From Ignelater luminosus (Eukaryota; Arthropoda; Insecta; Coleoptera; Elateridae), in NCBI GenBank assembly GCA_011009095.1, contig VTPC01091223.1, positions 1 through 64,000 on the forward strand: DNA of 64,000 bases, read 5' to 3'. The notes under the pieces are model-generated. The model was not told the DNA's origin and ran no database searches. It worked only from the letters and a program-made list of their open reading frames with translations. Positions 1 through 12,130 of this stretch are shown here, piece by piece. The position numbers were made by a program, and so were the translations under genes. Numbering within the stretch: position 1 is the first letter of the stretch; each line of letters starts with the position of its first letter.

Positions 1-1
1 T

Positions 2-199
2 TTTAAGCTGTACGATCTGATATGGCATCTTGACTTTCAACCGCGCAGATTATACCAGCTGCATCAGCAGTATTTCCCCCTAATTTCCAGTAATGCCAAG
101 GAACGGTCAAAATTTCTACAGTGGGTTGGGTATTTTGCTTACTTTGTAAGATTCAGATTCGAAGAAGCGAAATGCGATACAACAGACATTAATCTGTAG
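2..199 (+). CDS. 3' terminal exon of an unrecognised gene, cut by the window edge
   Basis: From base 2 a frame stays open for 65 codons and ends at TAG (197-199). Its codons are more GC-rich and less repetitive than the AT-rich DNA that follows, and the peptide is compositionally balanced. It is rich in aromatic and basic residues, with runs such as YDLIWHLDFQPRRLYQLHQ and FLQWVGYFAYFVRFRFEE. I do not recognise the family. It is most likely the last coding exon of a + strand gene whose other exons lie to the left; no start or acceptor is visible in the window. It could also be a chance frame or an old pseudogene. Confidence 0.4.
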   Translation, partial: FKLYDLIWHLDFQPRRLYQLHQQYFPLISSNAKERSKFLQWVGYFAYFVRFRFEEAKCDTTDINL

Positions 200-3100
200 A
201 CTACGCTCTTTGATATGACATATAACTTATCAAATAGTTCAATTGTTTAACAACTATTTTAGAGTCAAAGCTAACTATCTTAAAAAAAACGAAAAGACTT
301 TTGCATAGCACTAATATAATTCCAAAGTTTGTCAACCCTAATTGATTTCAAGAAAATGTAGAAAAACTACAAAAAACTAATCAACCTCTCAGTGTGAACT
401 AGTCACCATCAAACGAACTTCTTCAACGAGAGAAAACTATTAAAAAAATACAAGAACAGGCCGAAAGCACAAATTAAATATGACACTTTGTATATCATAA
501 TATCAAACTTCCTTTTCAACCTTGTTAGGTCACTATAGCTCGAGCTATGCCAAATCCAAGCAAATTTAGTAACCCAAGAAATAAAGTGGAAACTTTTACC
601 ACCAGGGAGTCCACACACGCTAGGGGTGTGAAAACGATTAATTTGTTCGATATAGCAAACTCTAAAGGTAACACTGAAAGAAAGAACTCTTAGACGAGAA
701 GTTTTCCAAACATTTTAGCACAAGTGGAACATATAGTTAGTAATTGTCTGTTGACATATGTTTTCTAGAGTTCTGTCAATCCAGAAAGTCTAACATCTAA
801 TCATTTCATGACTAGAACTTCCAGCATAACTAAACCACCCAGGATATATCTCAATAAATGTATTTGAACTTATAAAAGCCGTGGCAAATAGCTCAGAAAT
901 GAAATTGAAGATAAAAGATAAAAGTAAAGGAAAAGTTAAATTAATGATTCCTTGCGCTGTTTAGATTTCTATTTTTTTTCCTTTTATAGTAAGAATCTTT
1001 GAAACAAAAAACATCTTTATTTGTTATTCTTTTGCTTAGCATTTGTTTTCGTAAAAAAATATTTTTCATGGTCTACTATTTTTGGAGTAACGAGTATAGA
1101 AACGCAATAGGCCGCAACTAGGTTATTAATCAGAACTATATCAAGAAGCCATAGTATATTTAAAAAGCTTGAAAATAAGCTCTCCAGTAATACCAAAGTA
1201 AAAAAACATATTGCTTTGTATCTTGAAGAGTGTAGACTCGGATAAAAATGTAAATAAAGTGTCTTAGAGACTACTAAAAATCAAAAAACTAGTTCCTCTA
1301 ATACATTTTCGTGTTTCTGTAGTGACGATTGTTGAAATCAGAAAAAAAGGAACCTTTGGATTATAATTTGAAAAAACAAAAGCTATTGAAGTTTTATTTT
1401 CAACAACGAATTTGTTTTGAAAAGTTAAGCCAATAATGTGCAATCAAGGTTAATGTAGCTGCACCAACAACAGAGATACCCATCCATCGGATTTGGAATT
1501 TTATACTCCGGATCTCAAGAAATACGGAACATAGATTTTTTACTGTATAAAACTCTAATAGATCTAAGAGTTCTTTTAGTTAATTATAAAATTACACAAT
1601 ACAGTATAGGCCACAAAAAGAAAGTAACCATACGTAAATCGATAATAGGATCTTATAAAATCCAAGAGAATAAGAAATTAATAAATATGTGGAATGAGGT
1701 ATGAGAAAAACAGCAATGACGATTTCAATAAGTAGTTACGAAACTATCCATTTGTAGTACATAATTACAGTAAAAAATGCTGTATTTGCAAATTTATTAA
1801 AGATTTGTGGCCGTTAAAGTAATCTTAAATTTATTACTAAATTTGTTGAGTATCTTCTCAAAACAAAAACAGATTGAAGGAAAATATTAATAATCACCAC
1901 TTCCATCCGACCTTCTGATAAAATGCATAATATCAAAATTGGGCAATATGTATAACCTATAAGGAAACTGATTTTGTATCAGATTATTATATTGCAATCA
2001 CAACTGATATGGACCGTAAAAAGGTATTTCAAAATATTTTACGTACCAGATTTATTAAAATGCTTTTAAACCATTAAACCAAAGTTAGATAACATACAAG
2101 AAACAATCATTAACAAGATACTGATATTAGTAAATATAATTACAAATATATTGTTATCTTCTAAAGATCTGATGCAACCGTATAGTGCTTTAAAAAAGAA
2201 CAACAAATTCGGTTAGTGTTTGATATTGTAATATGATAAATTATAGGAGTACTGATTAAATATGAGATTTAAATGAAAAATGCTTTAGTTTTATCAAAAA
2301 TATTCTTATCTAACAATTTATAACTAATTTAGAGTGGTGATAAATGTACAGTACAGCAAAACATTTAAATTAGTAAAGTGCTAGAAAACCAAATAAATGA
2401 AGTGTTATCGATTGAATTCTGATAAGTATAATTTCGAAGATTAAATTCCCGGAATAGCTTATTCGTTAATTTTTTGAAAGTTTCCTTATAAAATTTGGTC
2501 TCTTAATGACGCGTTTGGAAATGCCATTGCAGTGGCTAAATTTAACCAAATTCAAATGTGAATTTTATTTTGCTTTTTCTGAATCCTTTCAATTTTGGTT
2601 CATTAATTGTACCTTTGTAAATAATCAAAGCAGGTAATAATTAAAATCAACCATGTCAGTAGACAGAAGATGCTAGTATTAAACTAATTCGTAATGTTGA
2701 ACAATAATCTGCTAGTTAAGTATTTAGTGTTTACAAATGTTTAGAGTAGATTTCCAACGTTTCTTCTGAATCCTTAGCGTTATTTTTAGAATTTTCTGAC
2801 ATTTAATAAGATTCCAAAAATCCACGTATCTGTAGGTCAATAAATTACAATTTTGTAGATTCTAGAAGTACTTGTACGATCAACGCAGTGCCACGAATTA
2901 TCTAAAAGAATGTACAGACAAAACAGCCTGCTATAAGCGCTGCACAGAGGCGAATAAAACAACTGAAACTGACATATGATACTGTTTAAATGGTCCATTT
3001 CAAAATTCATCTTTAAGTTACAGCGTAGTTATGGAAAAGGACAATGAAAAAATGACTAGCGGCATTGAATTCTACGTTAAGAAGTGCCTAAACAATACTA

Positions 3101-4599
3101 AAATGATTTTGTTCTAGCTTCGAAAATAAAGGAGTTACAGCAAATTGAAGGAATCGGCCATTTTTCACTTTTTCTCTCCAGGAAAAAACAAAAGACGGCA
3201 GCTTATTTCTGGCAACGGTAATGGAATAAGCATGAAAAAAGAGGTCAAGAATACCTAAGCTGTTTTCATTTATCTGCGCTAATAAGAAAGTTGCCCATTT
3301 AATCCCATAGAAATTACATACATTACTTTTTCTACTAAATGTATAGCTTTGCCTTATAACACTATCTAGATAGTTGTCTATACAATAATGCTCATGTTTA
3401 CAGCTTTGGAATATTTGTTTTCAAATTGCTTTGCTTTCAAACTTAATATATTGAGTAGAAAAATGACGAACAAACCGTTCCAAAAAGCATTGTCTTCATA
3501 GTGTATATAGTTGACTCTTCTTATATGTGACTTTCCTTATTTTTTCTTAGTATTTTGATTTGATGAGACATCTCTTACATCAGCTGAAAATGCAACTGTT
3601 TCTTGTCTAAATTTCCAAATAATTGCCACAAAATTATTGTAAAAATCTGAACCTTCAAGTAAAAAGTCATTCAAAATTTTTGCAATCACCTTTGCAGCCG
3701 CATCAAAAATAAATCTTATTTTTCCTGGCTTGAGGTAGATACCAAATTCTGTTTTCAGCTCCCTCGGTTTGTAACTTTTCGTCTATTACTTTTCATGTAT
3801 ATCCTCTTCCTAAGTATTCATTTACTATTTTACCTTGATAACGTTTGTGAAATATAAGATCTTTAAATTTTCTTCATTGGGCTTTGAGCAGTTAATTGTT
3901 TACTGTTAGGTAGTAACAGATTATCTTCTCTTTATAGTAATCCTATTTTCCTTCCATTGCTAATTCTTTTTGTTACCTTCTGAATTAGATTTGAAGCTCT
4001 TTCATTTTCTTTAGAACGGGAGCATTTCTCAGGCTTTCTATCATTTCTCGAGTCGCAGTTAAGCCTCAACAATCTTGTCCTATCAACAGTTTTAGTTTTG
4101 TATTCTTCATACTGTGTAAATTCCTTTGACTTAAATGTTTCCATTTCGACTTTAAAATACAAATATTAAATGACTGAACAGAAGGGTCCATATCTTTAAG
4201 AGTATGCACATTTTATAAATTTAAGTGCAGTTTTTACTTTTTCCAAATCTTGTTCGAGAATACCTTCCTCGTCCATCATCTAAAAATGTGACGGTTGACT
4301 TATCATCAATTTTCTTAAAATTCTATTTTATTTTTGTGTAGCGACTGTACCATGATGTTAACTCTTACAACTAGGGCTCACTTCGAGATAGAAAACTAAT
4401 TGGTCTTTGCTGTTGATGGTGATGCTGATTTTTTATCTTATCTATTTTTTACCAAACCCAACTCAAACCAGTCAGACTGCATATATTTCTACTTTCTCTC
4501 CATATAGCAATGAACATTCGTCGGACGTTCAAATTTTGACAACGGACGTCCAATAGTGTATGTAAAAACGTAACGCGTTTCTTAGAAGTAAAAAACTAC
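200..4599. other. Gene-poor AT-rich DNA, no gene recognised
   Basis: All six frames are broken by frequent stops. The longest frame, 3932-4162 on the minus strand, is basic and resembles nothing I know. Near 4,524-4,552 there are two GGACGT(C/T)C-type motifs that recur near 56.05-56.19 kb. No RNA gene, LTR or terminal inverted repeat was seen. Confidence 0.5.
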
Positions 4600-6350
4600 A
4601 CACTCATCCCCCAAATTTCATCCATCATAAAGACGAGTAACATCAATTTGGAAAAATTGGAAAAAATTTGGTGGACCTTAAGACGGATACGAAAAACGAA
4701 ATAACAGAATCTAAGAAAGAACTAGAGCCCAGTATAGCAAGCATAGAGGAAATTCTTAACATATAGAAGCGGAAATAAAGCAAAACAAGGAAGACGTGAA
4801 ATTAATAAGAGATGAATTTTTTGAGATGAAAAGAACTGGACAGAAAAGATTATCAGTAGATTAGGTAAAGCCAAGAAGGAGAAAATATGTAATGATCTGG
4901 TAGTCTATGGTCTTATTATGGATACCAACAGTGGAAAAACGTTAAAGACAGCTACGGAGACTATGAAACAGAAAGACGTGAAGGTAAAGAAGGCACATAA
5001 AATAGGTATGAAGAAGATAATGATAAATTTAAAGTGCGGAAACGGAAAGAAACACTTAAAGGCTAAGAACTTTTATTGATTAAAAACTAACGAAAAGAGA
5101 ACAAAAAATACAGAAAGATAGTAGAAGTAGTAAGAGGAAAAGTTGTCACAGTTAAAGTGACTTACCAAAGAATGAAAACAAACTGGAAAATTCTCAAGTG
5201 GAACCGTAAAGAGCAAAAGCTGCAATGAAAGAAGTGAAAATGGCAATTACATAATTAAAAAATAAAAAGGCGGCATAACAATATTAAATCAGAAATGGTG
5301 AAATATATAAGCGAAGGGGGACACTTTTACGGTGCAAGAATGTGAATAGAAATTCACAGGAAAGGTGATTCAAAGAAATGTACAAATTACAGGTATACAT
5401 CAATATTAGTGGTACTAGTAAAATCTACGAAGCCGTACTGGAAAGAAGGTTAAAAAACAAAACAGAGATGACTCTAGACGACAATCGGTAGGGGTTTAGA
5501 CCTGGTCGTGGTACAACCGATTTAATGTGTACGGTAAGTCAACTAATAAAGAAAATCATGCAATATGGCAAGAAAGTACTATTATGTTTTGTCGGCTTGA
5601 AGAAAGCTTTTAACAATGCTGCAAGGAAAAAATATAGGACATATTAGAACAAAGAAAGGTTAAAGATAATTGATACGAGCAATTAAAAGCTTCTACCAGG
5701 GCACTCAAAATGTAATAAGAACTAATAAGTGTCTAAAGAGTAAGGCAAGGCGGAATATGAAATCCCTTGTTATTAATTATACTCAGACCCAGACCAAAGA
5801 AGGCTAGAGTAAAAGTATACGTATCGGAATTACTGTGAGCGGCCAATTTAGTAGTCATCACAAAGGCAGAAGAAAACATGCAAAACAATCTAAATGTTTG
5901 GAATGGTGGGTTCAAGGATTTCCAGATAAGCATAAATGTTGACAAGACAACAGCCTATGGGTATCAGATTGAATAATAGGCACATTAGGCAAAGCGAAAA
6001 CCTTAAATATTTGGGCTTGATTTTGAATTCTGAAGGAGAAAGAAACAAGCAATAGCAATAATCGCATTCGTGAGATGTGTACGCTTTCATTAAGAAAGTA
6101 TAAAGTAGACAGTTGAAGTGGTTCAGGCACCTGGTGAGAATGGATAAACGGAGAGTCGTGAAAGAAATCTGAACAATGGCAGAAGACACGAAAGGAAAGT
6201 GTGGCAGACCCAAGAGGTCATGGAACAGCGAGATAGGCAAGATATTTAAGAAAAATAGCTTAGATTGAAAACAAGTAGAAGCTAACGAGCGGAACAGCCA
6301 AGACTAGAAAGACTTCTGCTCCAACACCTTGATAACGTAAGGTAAAAGAG
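4600..6350 (+). mobile_element. Degraded non-LTR retrotransposon (LINE), + strand
   Basis: Around 4,650-5,080 broken frames encode a lysine-rich coiled-coil stretch and then a segment like LINE ORF1 proteins (ICNDLVVYGLIMD, HKIGMKK). From about 5,340 reverse-transcriptase blocks follow in order: a KGDSKKCTNYRYTSIL block, then GFRPGRGTTD near 5,490-5,520, then a degraded FxxLKKAF block near 5,590-5,615. Near 6,000-6,020 there is a LKYLGLILNSEG block. A LINE-like tail follows at 6,110-6,240 (LKWFRHLVRMDKRRVV, then GRPKRSW). Many stops and frameshifts make it inactive. The YLG and GRPxxxW tail points to an RTE/CR1-like lineage rather than Jockey; clade is uncertain. Confidence 0.75.
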
Positions 6351-7434
6351 GAAAGCTGTGTATGTATATGTACTGTATACATGGGTATACCATGAGCGTC
6401 CAAAAATCGACGTCCACTATATGTACAAATATCTGGACTAAAATAACAAAATGCTAAATATAAAAACAAACTTATATCGTAGAGAATTAATAAAATAAAG
6501 AAACAAAATGCAGTTTCTGATTTACTAGAAACACGAACATTTAGATCCTGACAAAACAACTTAAAAACCAAGAAGATTATTGCCTACTCCTCTGTATAAC
6601 CCAATGTGATAAGACAGTTCTAACAATACTGTAGTTGTTTCGCTATTTTACACCCGACAGATACGTTGAAAGTGTAATACACTGTCTATCTAATTAACAT
6701 CTACTGAAATAATTGCGCAATGTCTTAGTGTTAACGTTCTGAAATAAAACTTCTCAATGATAATCCGTTGATATCTGACTAAAATAGTGTATTCTTTCAG
6801 GGATTCCACTAGGTCAAACAACTGTTTTTTTCTTAGTTCAAAGTTTGTAAAATGAGTTACCTGATATCTCCATATTATTTGGGGATTTCTCATTCATAAC
6901 TCGTGAACGACAAGATATTTTATCTTGCTGTCTGCGGCGGCAAAGTTGTAGCTCAAGTCAAAAAGAATAAGCCTGCTGAACATATCAATTCAAAATGCTC
7001 ACTTTTTGTGGGTTTCAAAACTGATTGCAATGTGCAATGTAATAACAGCAAAAGCTTCCTGCAGCCATCTGCTTAGCATTTAGGGACCAAAAATAACGGC
7101 ACTGCCTTTAACGACCACACCATGTTGTGAATTAATAAAAACTTAAAAAAAATTAATTGCTTTTATTTATTTTATCTTAACAAACAATCTTTACATATTG
7201 GCGATGTACTCCGTACTCACAGTTCATTTGAATGCTCAAATAACACCGGTAAACACTTGGAAGACATTCATCGTATGTAAGCAGGTTTCAGTTAAGATTT
7301 TTCTGAAAACCAATGACTTCTACCAAAATTTGCAGTTCAGGGGATAAAGGACTCAAAGTAAAAAAAACTTTTATGGGCGAGAACCAGAAATTATTCATCT
7401 ATCGATCAACTACGAGTATAGTCATGTTAAATGA
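6351..7434. other. Intergenic, nothing recognised
   Basis: This stretch between the LINE remnant and the Mab-21-domain gene has frames broken by stops, no repeat structure that I could see and no recognisable promoter. It could hold upstream non-coding exons of the gene at 7.9-10.8 kb. Confidence 0.4.
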
Positions 7435-7656
7435 TCTAAAGTTTTTTTGGAGAAAGTTGCAGCAAAAATAGTACAGAAAACAGAATCACATCAAAGATTC
7501 ACAATCAGCTCAAAAGCAAGGAAGAACTCTTCAGATCCAGTGAAAATAATGGTTCTTGGTTTTGAAGGGACATATTCTAAATGGAAGAGAGATTTAAGGA
7601 AGAGCTACAAAAAGATTAATTCTAAATTTGAAAACCTGGCTACTGAAAGTTATTAG
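7435..7656 (+). other. Open frame of about 73 codons, possible upstream exon of the Mab-21-domain gene
   Basis: A basic frame is open from 7,435 to TAG at 7,654-7,656 and has no in-frame ATG near its start. Its composition looks coding (for example DPVKIMVLGFEGTYSKW). It could be joined to the downstream gene through a weak donor (AAA/GTTATT, GT at 7,649) and an AG at 7,929-7,930, which would keep the phase. Neither site is strong. It could equally be an old gene fragment or chance. Confidence 0.25.
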
Positions 7657-7914
7657 ATGTTCAAGTAATGCATTGTGTTTTAAAGAACATCTTTAAGGAT
7701 TTTGCAGTATACCATTAGGATACTATCAAAATTAAGGAAAGGATGTTATTAAACGTCTGTATAGTTACTTCTCATTAGGGTACACTAGTTTCTAACCGCA
7801 AGTACGTGAATCAGGAATATAGCTTTTTTCAGGATGCTCAAGGGTTATATTATTTTTGTTATACGATTATAAGTATTATAGCAAACTAATATTATTCAAT
7901 CTTTAATATCCACT

Positions 7915-10785
7915 ATGTTTTTTTACAGAGAAATAAGCAAACTGGCAAAGACCACATCAGAACGTGGAAAAAGATTAAATTTGGAATTAATAAGGGAACA
8001 CCAAAAGCAAACACTAATGCCCGACTCAGTATTAGAAACAGTCAACAAAAAAGTAAAAATCCTGCCTAGTCACGGTTCTAATCAAGGGTTAATGCATCCA
8101 TTAGCATCTCAAAGAATTTTTGTTCTTGACGATGCTATTGAAATTGAGGATAAAAACAACGTTGTAGGCTATAGCAGAATAGATAAACCATTGTACCGGG
8201 CGCATTTTGAAGAATCGAGAGAACATAGAGGTTAGCTTACTTTTCATTTTATTAATATTACACAAAAAATTCTTAAAGATATTTTTTAGGTTATGTCAAG
8301 CTAAATGTGTTAGAAGCATCTGGGAAAAAATTAGATGATGAAAATCGTTCTCCGTCTGTAGATTCTGCAATCTCAACGACTTCTTCAAAATCATACGTAA
8401 AGGAAAATAATGGAACTGAAGATAATGTTCATGAGGCCCAAGGAAATGATTCGGGTTATAGCAATTCGGAATCAACCTATGATTACAGAAGAATAACGGC
8501 TGCAAGGATCCCAAAGAAACTTTCCATTTTAGAAAAAGATATTTATACTGAAGCTAGTAGATTGCCTTCAAAATGTATAATTCCTATTGAAGTTAAAAAT
8601 GAAGATATTTTTGATTCAGATTCTGAAGAAGAAATGGATGAAGATAAATATAAGAAAAAAATACAGAAAACAGCATTATTTCGTACTATTTATTATATGA
8701 ATTCTACAGAGTTTATGGATCATTTCAGAAACAACACTTTTCCAAATACTCTAGCGCGTTATTTGGGTTTTACAGATGAATCTATTAATCAAGCAACGTC
8801 GATTTCCGATGCAATTTTTTGTGATACTACAGATGAGATGTTCAACGTAATCCAGTGGGAGATAATACCATCTGTAGCAATACCGTGGCCTATTACAATT
8901 GCAAATGAAAGAGTCTTAAGATGTCAAGTGGCAACTCAAGATAGAACAGAAAATATTCTAAGAGGCTTCAAATGGCCAACATCTGCAATGGTGCAAAAAA
9001 TAAATAAGCTTAACTGTGTTGTTATACCGAAAGGTTTTATGCCGAAAAAGGGCAACAATTCCAATTTAGATATTGAATGGGAAATTGGATTTCCCAAAGC
9101 GGAAAGATACTTGGAACTTACGATGTCACATGCACAGATGCGTGTCTTTTTGTACATATTAATCATCCATAGGCATTTCATTGAACCATTTACACAAAAA
9201 CATGGTTTATCAATTGATCATATCCGTACTCACATGTTTTGGGAATGTGAGAATAATTACCTAACATGGCCAGAACATAGATTAGGTACTAAGTTAAGGA
9301 TCGTATTGAAATCTTTGTATGAACGTTTGAGCAAGTCACATTTGCCTCATTATTTTATACATGGAAAAAATTTACTAGAGAATATTCCCAGGAAATATCT
9401 CATACCAGCTCAAGACATTATATATCGTATTCTTGAAACTCCATTGCCATATATATTGATGGCTTTAAAACATGTAAGATATGCACCAGGAAAATTTTAT
9501 CCCGAACCTGATATAGAACAGTTATATGAGATTTTAGTAAAAGAGAGTGTTTTGCCTCATGAAGCAAATATAACAATTTTATCACAAGAAGGTTTACTGA
9601 AAGATAAAGAAGCTAGAAGAAATAGTAACAATCGCAATAAAAAGGGCAAGCGAGATAAGCAGCAAGAATGGAATAGACGACTTATCGAACGACAACGTAT
9701 TGCAAATGCTAGAAGACTAATGAAGATAGAAAACGAGAAGAATCTCAATATTGATGAGAAGGAATCAAAAGAATCTGTAACTTTTAATGTAAGTTTCAAT
9801 TGATTTAGGAAATAATTTTAACTAAATACATAGTTTTTAGTTTTCAGTAAAGAAACGTTTGGCTAGAGACATCCAAAGGCAATCATTACTTTTAACGTTT
9901 TTTATTCAACACTTCTTGCAAATTGGAAAAAGAAGTTTGAAAGTAGCTTCGACGAGTCAAACATTATTTTATTTAAAGCAAGCTTGGTACTTAACTAAGC
10001 TTTTAGAAGATATAGAATTAGAAAAAGAAACTGCTAGATATTATCAAAGGATAATTAAAGAAGAAGAAGAGAGATGTCAAATAAAACAGGTGAAAGAACC
10101 AAAAGTGCATTTTACACCGAAACGAAATTCCTCACTTTTCGCAAGTGAAATACTACAAGTTAAAGGGAGGCAGATAAATATTGAAAGATTAAATCAATCG
10201 TATCTTTCTAGCATGATATCAAATGAACCTCGACCATCTACTTCTGGAATAAAGAAGAAAGTCAAAAAAAGGAATACACAGTCTAAAGTTACAATTAATG
10301 AAGATGAAAACGTAATCCCTGCAGATTCCCATCTACCAAGACCTTCTACTTCTGGAATAAATAAAAAAATCAAAAAAAAGAACGCACAACCTAAAGCTAC
10401 AATTAATGAAGATGAAAACGTAGCTGTTGCAGATATTCATGAACCGAAGCCTTCTACTTCTGGATTGCAGAAAAAAGCTGAAGTTAGATTCAGTGAAAGA
10501 GAACAAACAGAGCCTATAGAAATCCCAAAAGCAAGATCTTCTATTTCTAGGTTAAACAAGCAAATGCATTCAGAGGTTAAATTGAGCAATCCAGTACCTT
10601 TGATGAATATACACGAAGAAGACACCAAAGAAGTAAATGGGGAGAAAGGAGCAAGTTTTCAATTAAATGATTATACACCTAATTTTAATAAAAAGATTCT
10701 ATCATTTAATTCAACTCGTGCCGAGAATAATATTATAAACTTAGATAATGGCGCTGATGATATCGCAGAATCAACAAGCCTTTAA
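7915..10785 (+). CDS. Mab-21-domain (cGAS-like superfamily) protein with long low-complexity tail
   Basis: Three exons are supported: 7915(or 7929)-8230, 8290-9788 and 9841-10785 (stop TAA). The first junction is split one plus two bases, the second falls between codons, and donors and acceptors are GT-AG. If ATG 7915 is the start the product is about 919 aa. An acceptor-like tract (TTTTTTACAG) lies just after that ATG, so the true start may be further upstream. Exon 2 carries the Mab-21 C-terminal region: EWEIGFPKAERYL, matching the W-x-x-x-F-x-x-x-E motif of the family, then HIRTHMFWECENN, then LPHYFIHGKNLLEN. Before it is a WEIIPSVAIPWP block where the family usually has an acidic residue followed by the P-A-x...WP strand. 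I could not find the nucleotidyltransferase G-S and E-x-D signature with confidence. An acidic serine-rich insertion (about 8,330-8,660) splits the domain and the last exon is charged and repetitive. The role is unknown; members range from cyclic-dinucleotide synthases to developmental proteins. Confidence 0.83.
10228..10551 (+). repeat. 108-bp (36-codon) in-frame tandem repeat in the Mab-21 gene
   Basis: Units start at 10,228, 10,336 and 10,444, exactly 108 bp apart, each opening with a P-(R/K)-P-S-T-S-G heptad. The first two continue with a lysine-rich stretch and TINEDENV. The third unit diverges after the heptad, and a more decayed relative (RSSISRL) follows near 10,531. The repeat lies outside the folded domain, in a predicted disordered tail. 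Confidence 0.85.
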
Positions 10786-11634
10786 TTGTAATGTAGATAT
10801 TTTATTTAAGCCAAGAAAATACTTATTGATGTAAATTAATTGTAAATAATGTGTATTATATGAATTTAAATGTCTGTAATATTATTATTCCACAACATTA
10901 GTAGGTCCTTATCTAGTATACCCTAGATAATGACAAAAGTCTTTCAAATTTCTCTTAATTTAGAGTCAAGACACTAACTGCATCCCTTATTTAGAAAACT
11001 CGCCCCAAATTGTTAACGCCACTAAGTAGAACTAGAACTCTATTATTGTATTGATTTTATTTATTAAACAGACAGACTTGAAATAAAATTGCCAGGTATA
11101 GAGAATTTTAAAGTAATGAAACATCTCCATTTAAATAATTTTGCAGCAGATACGTTGATATGTTGTTCTAAGTTTTACTTAAATCTAAGAAATTATCATG
11201 CATTTACAGTCCTTTTTTTCTGCACATCTGAAGTTGGAGTTGAGTATATGTATATTATATACAAATTATGTCAGACCGCTTAAAGGCGCAGCTATAGTAA
11301 TCAAAAAGTAGTTACTATGTCTGGTTTAAACGTCAAAGTGAATCTGCAAAAGACTCTTAATAGGTATACCTATTGACGGAGGACTTCAGCTTCCAAAACG
11401 CTTATCAGTAGTTTTTTAGGCAATACTGGCAATACTTTTATAAATAAACAAAGACTTTTACTGTCTGCGTATATATCTCGTTCATTTAATCGTCCAGAGA
11501 GGGAGCTGCCGATAAAGATTGCATTAAGGTTGTATAGTTTGTATATCCGAGATTTAGACTATATCGTTTTAGAAAAAAATTAATTTATTGAATCATAATA
11601 AAATCCATAAAACTTGTAACTTCTGGTAAAGAAC
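10786..11634. other. 3' flank of the Mab-21 gene, otherwise empty
   Basis: AT-rich sequence without a supported frame. It contains the candidate polyadenylation hexamer at 11,082. A 64-codon frame at 11,089-11,283 has no coding character. Confidence 0.4.
11082..11087 (+). promoter_or_regulatory. Candidate polyadenylation signal of the Mab-21 gene
   Basis: An exact AATAAA lies 297 bases after the stop codon and is the first one I noticed on that strand. Position only; no transcript evidence. Confidence 0.35.
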
Positions 11635-11636
11635 AA

Positions 11637-11960
11637 TTTTTGAGTGTAAAACATGTGGTTATAAATGCATACAGAAAAGTAATTTAGAGACACACATTCG
11701 TGTTCACAATGGAGATAAACCTTTTGAATGTAATAGGTGTAAACAAGAACTAGTTTAGAAACACGTATGCATAGTCATAGTGGCGAGAAGCCTTTTGAAT
11801 ATAATTTATGGATCCATAAAAATGCACAACAAATAGTAATTTAAAAGTAAATATATGCGTGTACATAATGAGAAGAAATGTTTTGAATGTAAAATATGTA
11901 ATTGTAGATTTACATACAAAAACAGTTTAATGAGACATATGCACATTCATAGTGATGTTC
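11637..11960 (+). pseudogene. C2H2 zinc-finger array pseudogene
   Basis: Broken frames encode several classic fingers with TGEKP-type linkers: FECKTCGYKC...LETHIRVHNGDKPFEC, then GEKPFEY-like linker remnants with the histidines disrupted, then KCFECKICNCRFTYKNSLMRHMHIHS. The fingers between these two lie in different frames or lack Cys/His residues, and there are in-frame stops. No start or flanking exon is visible. It reads as a decayed copy, possibly retroposed, of a multi-finger transcription factor. Confidence 0.75.
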
Positions 11961-12020
11961 AATCATTAGAATTTAAAATTATAAATCAGAAGAGAAAGTA
12001 TTAGAATCAAAATTGCTATA

Positions 12021-12026
12021 TTTATT
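12021..12026 (-). promoter_or_regulatory. Candidate polyadenylation signal of the DUF1091-like gene
   Basis: AATAAA on the minus strand, about 105 bases after the stop codon at 12,131. Position only. Confidence 0.35.
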
Positions 12027-12130
12027 ACATGTTGTATAATAATACCTATTTCATGTACAGTCTACATTTAATTATTATTATTATTACAATAAAAGTAATC
12101 TCTTGATAATAATTCTAGAGCAATAACATG

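Noticed and set aside
9789-9803. Stop TGA at 9,801 as the end of the Mab-21 protein
   Set aside because: GTAAGT at 9,789 and TTTTTAG before 9,841 give an in-phase intron, and exon 3 continues the helical region typical of the family.
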